Assembly: GCF_900143535.1 (NCBI RefSeq)
Contig: NZ_FRFA01000002.1
Span: forward strand, 248,001 to 312,000
Length of the DNA: 64,000 nucleotides
Direction: 5' to 3'
Origin: Tateyamaria sp. Alg231-49
GTDB taxonomy: Bacteria; Pseudomonadota; Alphaproteobacteria; Rhodobacterales; Rhodobacteraceae
Shown piece by piece: positions 8,842 through 16,662 of this stretch. The position numbers and the translations under genes were made by a program. Position 1 is the first letter of the stretch; the number at the start of each line of letters is the position of its first letter. Under the pieces are notes generated by a model, which made no database searches, was not told the DNA's origin, and was given only the letters and a program-made list of their open reading frames with translations.

Positions 8842-9182
8842 GTGAATTTTCCCATATTCTTAGGCGGACCAATTGGACGGTTCTTGTCGTTCACGGACGT
8901 CAGTTTTGTTTTCTTTGCGCCCGCGGCGTCGCGGGAGGCATCCTTCATTTTCTGCGTAATCGGATGTGGCGCTGCGGCATCCAATTCGGGGGCATCATCA
9001 GTCATTCTTCCGCTCAGGCCACCGCCCAAGTAAAACTCGTCCGGATTTTCGGTTCCTGCACTGATTTCACCGGGTTGGAGTGTTGGAGACTTACTGGGCG
9101 AGCCCAAAGCAGCCGTTGCAGCAGAACGCGTTGAACGGCGGTTCTGAGCCCAAAGCCGTCTAATCGAACACAGAGGGATTTC
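8838..9182 (-). pseudogene. tniA: TniA-type transposase, C-terminal fragment
   Basis: About 114 codons open on the minus strand from just after a TAA (9185-9183) to TGA at 8840-8838. The sequence RRLWAQNRRSTRSAATAALG, then an acidic linker with PDEFYLGG and the C-terminal NRPIGPPKNMGKFT, resembles the tail of TniA/Mu-type integrases. The overlap with the tniB start (ATGA) supports it. The zinc-binding/HTH and DDE catalytic domains (normally about 450 residues upstream) are missing. The next gene upstream begins only about 50 bp away, so most of tniA was deleted. Confidence 0.65.
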
Positions 9183-9236
9183 TTAGTTTTCAGCAGCATG
9201 GAAGCATAATACGGCCATTTCTCGCCTCTTCTTCCT

Positions 9237-9881
9237 TCAGCGTCTCAGGGCACCGAATACCCGGCTCCATCGAAATATGAACAACAATGCGAACATACAC
9301 GCGACCAAACCAATCAAGTCTCCAGCGGCATAGATCGCCCAAACCCAGATGACTTTCTCAAGATCAATAAGCCCTGAATACACTATCGTTTGGCCGAGCG
9401 AATTGATAACCGAAGACAAAGCTCCAACGGCGATCATACCCTTCCAATGCAGTTTTCTTGATCCGCCAAAATACAAGTCAAAACCAGCAAGACGCGCAAT
9501 CTCAAAAGCGATAAACGCCGAAGCTGAGCCTACAAGGATGCTTTGAACTAAAGCAGATTCAAGGAGGCGCAAGTCTTCGGACGGGCTGAAAAGCCAGGCG
9601 GACATACTCGCGCCGACCGCCAGTGCAAGGACAGCTTTCCAGCCATACGCCCATGTCGCAAGAACCCTGACTCCGTGCGGTAGATAAACAAGGCTCGCGA
9701 ATACCGTGATTTCAGGCAGGATCAAACTTTGCAAAGGTGTTACCACCATCGCTATTAATCCGTGACACAAGACGTAGGCGAGGATGATGATCACAAAGCT
9801 CACAGAGGGCACACATTTAATGTGAGGTCGGAAATATCGAGGAAATTGACATCGCCACTCCATCCAAGGGCTTGTTGACAA
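9237..9881 (-). CDS. Multi-span membrane protein of unknown function
   Basis: A 214-aa hydrophobic protein with about six membrane segments, including SFVIIILAYVLCHGLIAMVV, ITVFASLVYLPHGVRVLATW and a C-terminal VACMFALLFIFRW. The stretch LPHGVRVLATWAYGW is distinctive and recalls small Rhodobacteraceae membrane proteins, possibly distant to MASE1-type sensor domains, but no catalytic or signalling domain is attached. The start is uncertain: TTG 9881 gives the listed length, and an ATG lies 6 codons later. It is downstream of the winged-HTH gene on the same strand by 22 bp, so the two probably form an operon. Function unknown. Confidence 0.65.
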   Translation of the reverse strand: MSTSPWMEWRCQFPRYFRPHIKCVPSVSFVIIILAYVLCHGLIAMVVTPLQSLILPEITVFASLVYLPHGVRVLATWAYGWKAVLALAVGASMSAWLFSPSEDLRLLESALVQSILVGSASAFIAFEIARLAGFDLYFGGSRKLHWKGMIAVGALSSVINSLGQTIVYSGLIDLEKVIWVWAIYAAGDLIGLVACMFALLFIFRWSRVFGALRR

Positions 9882-9903
9882 CCGAAGACGTCAGAGGGAC
9901 CCG

Positions 9904-10224
9904 TTAGCTATTAGCAAAATCGTTGCGGACCACGTAGTGCCTCGACTTGTATCCATCTGCTTTTTCGAGCAAACCCAAGGATATCAACGACCGCAATGCC
10001 CTATGATATGACGCCTGCGGGATCCCCAAGGTTAAGGTATGGTTTCGGATTTCTTCTGATGCGATCATGTCTCCTTGCACTTCTGACAAAGCGTGCGCCG
10101 CAAGAAACACATCCATTTCTACTTGCGTAAGACTGCTCAGTCCGACCTCATCTTCCATAACCCGCAGCATGCTGCGCAGTTCCAAAAGTGCCGAAAGCTT
10201 CAAGTTCAACTTCTTTTTGCTCAA
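9904..10224 (-). CDS. Small winged-helix (MarR-like) transcriptional regulator
   Basis: A 106-aa protein with a single winged helix-turn-helix: LTQVEMDVFLAAHAL, a recognition-helix region IPQASYHRALRSLISLGLLEK and a wing ending RHYVVRND. It starts at TTG 10224, with GAAGG about 8 bases upstream. It has no effector domain. Its partner is probably the membrane protein directly downstream. It lies inside the inferred island. Target and signal are unknown; the MarR label is by fold only. Confidence 0.7.
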   Translation of the reverse strand: MSKKKLNLKLSALLELRSMLRVMEDEVGLSSLTQVEMDVFLAAHALSEVQGDMIASEEIRNHTLTLGIPQASYHRALRSLISLGLLEKADGYKSRHYVVRNDFANS

Positions 10225-10700
10225 AATAGTAACCTTCTAAAGATATTCATCAGATCGAGACGAGCCTCCAAAATTATCATATTGACAATAATGGCGGCTT
10301 GAAAGAACTTTCTTCCACCTGTTGAGTATCCGTGAGTGGTTGTCTCAGGAGTTTTTCAGAAGGTTCTGCCCCGGCCGCACAATGGCGACCGGGGCAATTT
10401 AGTGGTCACTAGATGATTAAGCAACTGAAGAACCGTGTAGAACGACCGCTTAGTCCGCAGAGCGGTCATTGGTCGGCGATGCGGCGAATGGCGGCTTCGA
10501 GCCCGGAGCAGTCGTTACAGGGGGTAATATTTTGCCTAAGTCTTCGATCTCATGAGATAGTGAGTACCGGTTGCGACCAAAATTTGACCGTCAGTTACAG
10601 GGCTCGCATTTCGATGCTGGCGCATTTGCCCCAGATGCCGTTGGCAGAACCGTGTCCACCAGTAGGGCAATCATAAAAAGAAATTTACCAGTCACCTACA
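10225..10700. other. 476-bp gene-free stretch with two hairpins
   Basis: I see no convincing gene. GCCCCGG (10368-10374) pairs with CCGGGGC (10389-10395), without a T-run. GACCGCT (10444-10450) pairs with AGCGGTC (10461-10467) around a TAGTCCGCAG loop. This second type, together with the following GGCGATGCGGCGAATGGCGG, resembles dispersed intergenic repeats of Roseobacter genomes. The stretch also holds the promoter region of the winged-HTH gene, reading left from 10224. Confidence 0.5.
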
Positions 10701-11804
10701 TTAAAACTCACCCGTTCTGTCGCGGACCTTGAAACCGCTTTCCATGATAAGTGTTGTAGGCTCCTTTATCGACGACACGGCTTTTCTAACGTCAATGCTC
10801 TCAACGCTTTGGGTCAAATACGTTTTATAAAAGTACCGCGCGTTGGCTGTGTCAGCCGCTGATGTCCACAGTGTGTAGTCAGTGTGGATGCCATCGCCAA
10901 CCGACTCGCGAATAGACCCCTTTGGAATGTCAAAAACATTCAGTATGTGGAAAGCTTTGAAGATTGCGGCGTCAACATCATCAGACGGGAGAGATGTGTT
11001 CGCGAAAGCAACAGCGCGGACAAATCGAGCCGGTGAGGAATGGTCACCCGGTAAGCCCAATAGGCCGCTGCCTTGTCCGAATGGCGCGATGTTTTCTGAG
11101 CCAACACTCATCGAACCGCGGTTTTCACTTTGAAGGCCCACGTAGTTTCTGAGGTTGGTCAAGTGCCAATCGTAAGATGGGTTATTTGTGACGGCATTCA
11201 CCGTGTTGTCATAAACCGTAAGACCACTCTCGGTGTACTCGATCACAATCGAGGCGCCCGTAGAGTCGGTCACTGCATAATGAAACGGCGCAAATCCGTC
11301 AATTTCGGCAACGTAGGTACCCACGACGTCAATCGATGGAAGTGCAGCCCTTACTTCAGAGACTGTAGAGAACTGACCGAGAATCCAGTTTCCCATTTCT
11401 TCAGAAGAAACCGCCCGGTCGCGATTTGCATCGGTCAGTTCAGAGAAGACCGCGTCACCGGCAAAATAGAATGCGCCAAAATATAGGCCTTCTGTGTTCA
11501 CGCCATCGAATACAATTGGCATGTCCAATCCGTTAGCACCTAAAAAGCCGTATTTTGCCTCGTACGCGAAGCCCGTCTCATCAGGATTTAAGCCGAGTGT
11601 TTCAATCGATGTCCCGGCTGGAACCGCTAAAACATTTGACTGAATGTCAAAACCAAACTCCATGGTCCGCGCAGGCACTGTTGTGCCGTCTGTCGACTGA
11701 AGAACGATTCCTGTGCATGCCAAAGCGGATTGAGTGGTTATAGCCACTACCAACAGCGCCGAACTAACAAGCTTCGTCAGTTTCAGAACACTAACTTGTT
11801 TCAT
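10701..11804 (-). CDS. Linear amide C-N hydrolase, choloylglycine hydrolase family
   Basis: A 367-aa Ntn-hydrolase of the bile-salt-hydrolase / penicillin-V-acylase family (PF02275), which hydrolyses linear amide bonds. A signal peptide (LVSSALLVVAITTQSALA) ends directly before Cys30, so signal cleavage would expose the catalytic N-terminal cysteine in the periplasm or outside. Family features include CTGIVLQSTDG, ARTMEF and VTNNPSYDWHLTNLRNY. Possible substrates are N-acyl-homoserine lactones, penicillin V-like amides or conjugated bile-type acids; the sequence does not decide. It stands alone on the minus strand within the inferred island, flanked by gene-poor DNA, which suggests cargo. Confidence 0.88.
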   Translation of the reverse strand: MKQVSVLKLTKLVSSALLVVAITTQSALACTGIVLQSTDGTTVPARTMEFGFDIQSNVLAVPAGTSIETLGLNPDETGFAYEAKYGFLGANGLDMPIVFDGVNTEGLYFGAFYFAGDAVFSELTDANRDRAVSSEEMGNWILGQFSTVSEVRAALPSIDVVGTYVAEIDGFAPFHYAVTDSTGASIVIEYTESGLTVYDNTVNAVTNNPSYDWHLTNLRNYVGLQSENRGSMSVGSENIAPFGQGSGLLGLPGDHSSPARFVRAVAFANTSLPSDDVDAAIFKAFHILNVFDIPKGSIRESVGDGIHTDYTLWTSAADTANARYFYKTYLTQSVESIDVRKAVSSIKEPTTLIMESGFKVRDRTGEF

Positions 11805-11996
11805 CGGACTACTTCCTTTTTTGTATTAGCACTGTTGTAGTTACGGTAGCGACGCTGAAGTGGATCACAATGTCAGCTTACATGCCGGAGTCGGGTTCAA
11901 AGCCATCATTTGCTGCGATGATCGTGAATGACAATTCTTTTGGCCATTTGGGTGGGAAAACACATAAAGTGTGATCGTCCGGAAAGTCCTGTGGTT

Positions 11997-12478
11997 TCAA
12001 CGGGTCGCCGCATCACATGCGTCAAACTTCTCAGCAGGTGTTTGGTATTGCAAGGTCTTTCGGGGTCTCTCGTTAAGCTGGCGGGCGACGGCGCTGAGTT
12101 TCGCTTGGCTAAAGCCCGATATGTCGGTGCCTTTGGGGAAATATTGGCGTAGCAATCGATTGGTGTTTTCGTTGCTACCTCTTTGCCAAGGCGACTGTGG
12201 GTCGCAAAAATAGACGTCGATCTTTGTGGCCATAGTGAACTTGCGGTGCCGGCCATCTCAGATCCACGGTCCCAGGTCAGCGACCGATACCGATCCTTCG
12301 GCAGCTTGCGCGCTTGCTTGATGAGAGCTGTAATGACGCTTTGGGTGTCCTTGTTTTCGACCTTCGCCAGCATCACAAATCGGGAATGACGCTCGACCAA
12401 CGTGGCAATGTAGCTGTTGTTTGAACCAACGATTAAATCGCCCTCCCAGTGACCCGGCACGGCCCGACACACCTGAGG
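11997..12478 (-). mobile_element. IS30-family transposase fragment, frameshifted
   Basis: The DDE domain of an IS30-type transposase remains: RAVPGHWEGDLIVGSNNSY, RHSRFVMLAKV and TWDRGSEMA in one frame, then CDPQSPWQRGSNENTN and LLRQYFPKGTDI in another, ending with stop 11999-11997. The frame changes near 12246-12258, where one base appears to be missing between EMA and the HRKFT equivalent. The three catalytic acidic positions (D in GDL, D in WDRG, E in NENT) can be seen across the two frames. The N-terminal HTH half is absent: homology stops at about 12478, where the McrC-like remnant begins in the opposite orientation. No complete pair of insertion-sequence ends was found. Confidence 0.85.
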
Positions 12479-13219
12479 ACGTGGTCGATTACATTGACCA
12501 GATATGTGGTGACTGTAGCAAGCTGTGTGAAGGGTGTGGCAAGGGCTCTCGAAGATATTCAGGTGAGCATTGCACAACATCTACCCTATCAGCCAAGGCC
12601 GCTGCGTCTTCAGGATCGAAGCTTACCAAGCCGCTCTAAAGCTTGGCAGCCAACATTTGATCTTTCTCTAGATATTTTGCGAGGTTTGGGAGGCGCTTAT
12701 GATCCGAAAAACGCACTTGCTCCAGGCTATGTTATGCAAACATGGCAAGTTTGGGAGCAACTTATTTCATTATCTTTACGCAATGCCTTTTCACCCAGTA
12801 ACGTCCAACTCCAATCGTCAAACAAGCTAGGAACCAGAACACAAGATGGTGTAATCAGAGCTCTAAACGTTTTTCCTGATGCTATCGTCACAATAACCGG
12901 TACGACAGGAGTCCGCCGGTTAATCGTAGACGCCAAATACAAGGGACATGTGGATCGTTCTTCCCAGTCGATCTCGAATGCAGACATTTATGAGTCTCTT
13001 GCTTTCGCACGCGCAACTGGAATTTCCGAGGTTGCTCTGGTGTATCCAAGGTCAGTGAAAGCGACTCTATCCTCAAGTGATGAGGTTGGGCATGCAGTAG
13101 GATTTGGAAGGGTCGTTGCGGACGGCGTACAAATCCGCGCATTCGAGCTAGGCGTTTGTGGAATCTCAGGTCGACGTGGTTTGAAGCGCTTTTCTGATGC
13201 GCTTGCAAAAGTTCTCTAA
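12479..13219 (+). pseudogene. McrC-like PD-(D/E)XK nuclease, 5' end lost
   Basis: The + frame to 13219 codes for the C-terminal part of a McrC-type (McrBC 5-methylcytosine restriction) subunit. It shows YVMQTWQVWEQLISLSLRNAF, the nuclease core with PDAIVTI and RRLIVDAKYKGH (the D...DxK pattern of PD-(D/E)XK enzymes), and ISNADIYESLAFARATG followed by VALVYPR. The beginning of the gene, and its McrB GTPase partner, are missing because the IS30 remnant abuts at about 12478. The ATG at 12449 belongs to the IS30 sequence and is not a real start. It is probably a non-functional remnant of a defence gene. Confidence 0.65.
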
Positions 13220-13266
13220 TTATTTCTGTAGCGCACCCTGCTAAGGCGGGCGGAGCTGTCGTGAAC

Positions 13267-13383
13267 CGAGCCAGTAGTCTCGGCTACTCTGCTGGCGCCA
13301 TAAGAGCTATGATCGATAACCCTCAAGACCGCGAGGCTGTAGGGGCGGCAGTTGCCCGTTTTGATGGTGGCGCATCCGAAAGT
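13267..13383 (+). pseudogene. GYD-family protein remnant
   Basis: A frame containing GYSAGAIRAMIDNPQDREAV and then ARFDGGASE resembles the N-terminal third of GYD-domain proteins (usual pattern: NYTPxAIKxMxxNPxDRxAA...GGKLE). The genuine start and the remaining two thirds are absent. It lies between the McrC remnant and the Rrf2 gene. Confidence 0.45.
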
Positions 13384-13507
13384 AGGGGGTCGCGGCTCGT
13401 GTTGATAATCAGACAACAAAGCAATTGTGATTGTGTTCTGCCTAACCCTGCGGTTCCCAAGTAAATAGACGTTTCCGCATCTCTGATTGCCAGTAATGTG
13501 TTATATT

Positions 13508-13933
13508 TCAGAATGTTAATATGGTTGACCTTGGATGAACATCTGTGATTGAGGTTTCGCGCAACCTCTGCACAAGACTTTCTTCAATGTCTTCGAGGAC
13601 TTCTGCAACGCGCGTTTGAAGGCCCGTTTCGACGCTGCAAAGAGACGGTGCAGGGGCGCTGTCGCTTCCCGACACGAGCCGCTCATCCAAAGCCAGATAG
13701 ACATCTGCAAGCGTGATTCCGCGGGCTGGTTTGGCGAGCCGCCACCCACCAGCATGTCCCTTTTCAGACGATAAAAGACCCGCTTCCCGGAGTTTCCCAA
13801 GCACACGACGCACGACCACGGGATTCGTTCCGGCGTGACCGGCAATATCCGCTGATGTTCTCACGCGGTCAGGATCACCCGCCATGTGGCTGAGCGTATG
13901 CAAAGCGAGAGATAAGCGACTGTTCCGCTTCAT
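13508..13933 (-). CDS. Rrf2-family transcriptional regulator
   Basis: A 141-aa Rrf2-type winged-HTH regulator: MKRNSRLSLALHTLSHMA at the N-terminus, then SADIAGHAGTNPVVVRRVLGKLREAGLL (HTH), then EKGHAGGWRLAKPARGITLADVYLAL (wing and dimer helix). Only one Cys (CSVETG) is in the region where IscR/NsrR carry three iron-sulfur ligands, so a cluster-free mode is likely. ATG 13933 is chosen over the longer frame because GGAGGA sits upstream and the family begins here. It is divergent from the COG0523 gene, and a perfect palindrome lies between them, which suggests it controls both. Confidence 0.88.
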   Translation of the reverse strand: MKRNSRLSLALHTLSHMAGDPDRVRTSADIAGHAGTNPVVVRRVLGKLREAGLLSSEKGHAGGWRLAKPARGITLADVYLALDERLVSGSDSAPAPSLCSVETGLQTRVAEVLEDIEESLVQRLRETSITDVHPRSTILTF

Positions 13934-13972
13934 GCGCAGAGTTCCTCCAAAACGCCAATACACGTAACAATG

Positions 13973-14006
13973 GCAGTTGCATTTGTCTAGCAACTGCGTA
14001 AGTTGC
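13973..14006. promoter_or_regulatory. Palindromic operator between the Rrf2 gene and the COG0523 gene
   Basis: GCAGTTGC (13973-13980) and GCAACTGC (13990-13997) are perfect inverse copies with a 9-bp spacer. A third half-site, AGTTGC, follows at 14001-14006. The element sits in the 105-bp divergent intergenic region. It is the natural candidate binding site of the Rrf2 regulator, although a Zur-type site cannot be excluded. Confidence 0.55.
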
Positions 14007-14038
14007 GTGATCGTTATTATATCCTCTGGAGAGCACAT

Positions 14039-15253
14039 ATGTCAGATACTCGGCTTCCCGTCACGGTCCTGTCCGGATTTCTGGGCGCGGGCAAAACAAC
14101 CTTGCTTAACCGTGTTCTCAACAATCGTGAGGGGCGGCGCGTGGCTGTCATCGTCAATGACATGTCCGAGGTGAACATCGACGCAGACCTTGTTCGTGCT
14201 GACACAGAACTCAGCCGCACAGATGAGACGCTGGTCGAGATGTCCAACGGCTGCATCTGTTGCACGTTGCGGGACGATCTTCTCGATGAGGTGCGCCGGT
14301 TGGCGGCGGAGCGACGGTTTGACTATCTGCTAATCGAGAGCACGGGAATTTCCGAACCATTGCCGGTTGCTGCTACTTTCGATTTCCGGGACGAATTGGG
14401 CGAAAGCCTGTCTGATGTGTCCCGGCTGGATACCATGGTGACTGTGGTGGACGCTGTGAACCTGCTCAGAGACTTCTCGAGCCACGATTTTCTGCGTGAC
14501 AGAGGCGAGGTCATGGGGGACGAGGATGAGCGCACGCTTGTACATCTGCTGACCGACCAGATGGAATTTGCCGATGTGGTGATCCTGAACAAGGTGGCCG
14601 ATGCGACGGAGGGACAGGTTGATGCGGCCCGCAAAATAATCCGCAGCCTGAACGCAGATGCCGAAATCATAGAAACCAATCATTCCGAAGTCGCGGCCGA
14701 GAAAATCCTCGATACCGGCCTTTTCGATTTCGAAAAGGCGCATGAGCATCCGATGTGGGCCAAAGAGCTTTACGGTTTTGCGGATCACGTGCCCGAGACT
14801 GAAGAATATGGTGTCGCGTCCTACGTCTATCGAGCACGCCAGCCCTTCATTCCTGAAGAAATTCTGGCAGTCCTTAACGGTGAAATGTCCGGAGTGATCC
14901 GCGCAAAGGGGCATTTCTGGATTGCTACACGGCCTGAGTGGGTTGCCGAGTTTTCACTTGCCGGTGCATTGTCCAGTGTCAAACCGATTGGTACCTGGTG
15001 GGCTTCTGTCCCGCAGGAACGCTGGCCCGATCACGCATCTTCACGCGAGTACATGCAACAGCATTGGCTGGAGCCGTGGGGTGACCGTCGTCAAGAGCTA
15101 GTGTTCATTGGAGCAGACATTGACTGGGCTGCCTTGAAGTCCAAACTGGACGCCTGCCTTGTTCCAACTGTTTTGGCGGCCGGACCTGATGCCTTGCCTC
15201 TCGATATGCCTGACCCATTCCCTGGCTGGCGCCGCGTCGAGGACGCCGCATGA
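14039..15253 (+). CDS. COG0523 (CobW/ZNG1-type) GTPase metallochaperone
   Basis: A 404-aa G3E-family GTPase. Walker [13 protein letters not shown], the metal-binding CICCTL (CxCC) motif, ESTGISEP and the NKVAD guanine-specificity motif are present, as is the C-terminal CobW domain. Such proteins use GTP to deliver zinc (or cobalt) to client enzymes under metal shortage. The frame opens at 14003, but ATG 14039 is preferred because GGAGAG precedes it. The downstream DUF1826 gene overlaps by ATGA, and this pairing recurs with zinc-type COG0523 proteins, so a zinc role is more likely than cobalamin synthesis. It lies inside the TIR-bounded island. Confidence 0.9.
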   Translation: MSDTRLPVTVLSGFLGAGKTTLLNRVLNNREGRRVAVIVNDMSEVNIDADLVRADTELSRTDETLVEMSNGCICCTLRDDLLDEVRRLAAERRFDYLLIESTGISEPLPVAATFDFRDELGESLSDVSRLDTMVTVVDAVNLLRDFSSHDFLRDRGEVMGDEDERTLVHLLTDQMEFADVVILNKVADATEGQVDAARKIIRSLNADAEIIETNHSEVAAEKILDTGLFDFEKAHEHPMWAKELYGFADHVPETEEYGVASYVYRARQPFIPEEILAVLNGEMSGVIRAKGHFWIATRPEWVAEFSLAGALSSVKPIGTWWASVPQERWPDHASSREYMQQHWLEPWGDRRQELVFIGADIDWAALKSKLDACLVPTVLAAGPDALPLDMPDPFPGWRRVEDAA

Positions 15254-15885
15254 ACCTAATACGAACGGAGGTCCAAAATGCGGCCATCGGCGTGGGCATC
15301 GCGGATGAACCCACCGCGCTCGATGTATTTCTCAAACCCGGATGCGCCGCGGCTATCTGGCGCAAGCAAACGCCACAGTATGTTCAATCCTGGTTGGATA
15401 AACTTCCACCGGACATTCTGCCGCGAGGACGGGTCATTTTACAGCCTCATGAGGTGGCGGACACGGTGCAACATCTCTTTGACATTGCCGGAATGCCCAC
15501 AGGTTCAGAGCGTGACTGGCTACAGAGTGACATTACAGGACTGGCTGAGGTGTTTTCCAATCTTTTGCTGGCCAGATATCTGCGACTTCGTCTGGATGTC
15601 GTGAAGTCAAATGCCTGCCGCAGGTTTCACATCGATTCTATCTCGGCGCGCCTGATTTGCACCTATCGCGGCACAGGAACGCAATACGGCGTCTCAGTCG
15701 ACGGTGCGGAACCAACACGTGTCTTCACAGTAAAGACCGGCGCACCCTGTCTATTGCGCGGAACCCTCTGGCCCGCCGATCCGCCATCCGGCTTGCTCCA
15801 TCGTTCACCACCAATCGAAGGAACCGGCCAGACCCGGTTCGTCCTCGTGCTCGATCCTGTCGCAGATCCGGAAGACGAAATATGA
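15250..15885 (+). CDS. DUF1826 protein
   Basis: A 211-aa soluble protein of the DUF1826 family, commonly encoded next to COG0523 GTPases. Conserved features are [11 protein letters not shown] near residue 35, [23 protein letters not shown] around 128-150 and the C-terminal [22 protein letters not shown]. The H..D...R..CTYRG..T pattern looks like a metal or cofactor site (cupin-like), though this is inference. It overlaps the COG0523 stop (ATGA) and the next gene start (ATGA), so the three are translationally coupled. The biochemical role is unknown; zinc homeostasis is suggested by context. Confidence 0.82.
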   Translation: MNLIRTEVQNAAIGVGIADEPTALDVFLKPGCAAAIWRKQTPQYVQSWLDKLPPDILPRGRVILQPHEVADTVQHLFDIAGMPTGSERDWLQSDITGLAEVFSNLLLARYLRLRLDVVKSNACRRFHIDSISARLICTYRGTGTQYGVSVDGAEPTRVFTVKTGAPCLLRGTLWPADPPSGLLHRSPPIEGTGQTRFVLVLDPVADPEDEI

Positions 15886-16154
15886 ATCGCAATCTCGGAC
15901 AGAGCAGCCTGCGTCGCAAAAGGCGTTCCGGTGACCCTATGGATGCCTTTGACGAATTGCCTGCACCCGTTCGTCAGTGGGTCGCACAGGCGGCCTTGCC
16001 ATGGTCGCCAGCCTCCGTTCATAACATTTGGTCAAAATCGCGGGCCAAAGGGCTGTCAGCTGAAGAAGCACTGCGAACACTTACCCATGCCGAAGCCCGG
16101 ACATTGGCCCGTGATCGGCAATCTACTGTTTGCAAAATCAACTCCATCACCTGA
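15882..16154 (+). CDS. DUF6525 family small protein
   Basis: A 90-aa basic protein beginning [20 protein letters not shown], followed by FDELPAPVRQWVAQAALPWS and a helical end with LSAEEALRTLTHAEARTLARD. It matches my recollection of the DUF6525 family of Rhodobacteraceae. The start ATG 15882 overlaps the DUF1826 stop. Basic and small, it could bind nucleic acid or a partner protein, but nothing in it shows a function. It closes the COG0523 operon. Confidence 0.72.
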   Translation: MNRNLGQSSLRRKRRSGDPMDAFDELPAPVRQWVAQAALPWSPASVHNIWSKSRAKGLSAEEALRTLTHAEARTLARDRQSTVCKINSIT

Positions 16155-16409
16155 AGGAAGTAAAACGTCGAATTTCTTTCGGCTTTCCTGTGCTGCCAAT
16201 TTTGCAGTCAATGTCAGCTAGTTGTGGATTGCTGTCATTCTTACAATGTACAGTATCGGTAACTAGGGGCTCAGTGCAGTCATTCGCGGCATTTGGCACG
16301 AGTGTCCGCTATACTGACCAAACGGAAGTGGCCCGCCCTTTTGGTGGACTGCGAAGCGGTCCTGGAGGATAATACGCAGGCATCCCCTCAAACTTCATCG
16401 CTTGCCAAA
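16155..16409. other. Gene-free stretch before the tniQ fragment
   Basis: I find no gene, terminator or strong repeat in this 255-bp stretch between DUF6525 and the tniQ fragment. Base composition is lower in GC than the operon to the left, in line with decayed island DNA. Confidence 0.5.
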
Positions 16410-16550
16410 ATGTTAAAACCTCTACAGCTGCGACCAACACCGAAAAACAGAGAAACCATACCTTCTTTCCTCTCTCGGATAGCGGCGATGAACGGCGTGT
16501 CTGCCAAGAACTTCGCTGTAGATAGAGCTGCCAAATGCAATATTTGTTAG
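16410..16550 (+). pseudogene. tniQ: TniQ N-terminal fragment
   Basis: The frame from ATG 16410 begins MLKPLQLRPTPKNRETIPSF and continues LSRIAAMNGVSAKNFAVD. This matches the N-terminal signature of TniQ/TnsD target-selection proteins (LxxRPxPxxxEsxxSxLxRxAxxNG). Similarity ends at about 16523 and a stop follows at 16548-16550, so only some 38 of the expected several hundred residues remain. It is on the opposite strand to tniA/tniB and only 113 bp from the right end repeat. It is direct support for a TniABQ element, though its orientation implies rearrangement or a second copy. Confidence 0.68.
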
Positions 16551-16584
16551 CCAAGAGCTCGGGTGTGTCAGGTCTCTGCCAAAT

Positions 16585-16608
16585 GGCACAGGGCTTGAAA
16601 CCTGTGCC
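16585..16608. repeat. 8-bp perfect inverted repeat
   Basis: GGCACAGG at 16585-16592 pairs with CCTGTGCC at 16601-16608 around an 8-nt loop. It lies downstream of tRNA-Gln on the minus strand and 55 bp inside the right end repeat. There is no clear T-run, so a terminator role for the tRNA transcript is only possible. Confidence 0.45.
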
Positions 16609-16662
16609 GGTTGCTTTGTTAAAAAAATTCTTGACACGCATTTGCATGAAACGCGCTGGATT

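Noticed and set aside
10413-10676. 87-codon + frame in the gene-free stretch
   Set aside because: It contains a palindromic repeat, has no ribosome site and no recognisable protein features.
12449-12478. ATG 12449 as the start of the McrC-like gene
   Set aside because: These bases belong to the IS30 transposase reading on the other strand; similarity to McrC begins only after the junction.
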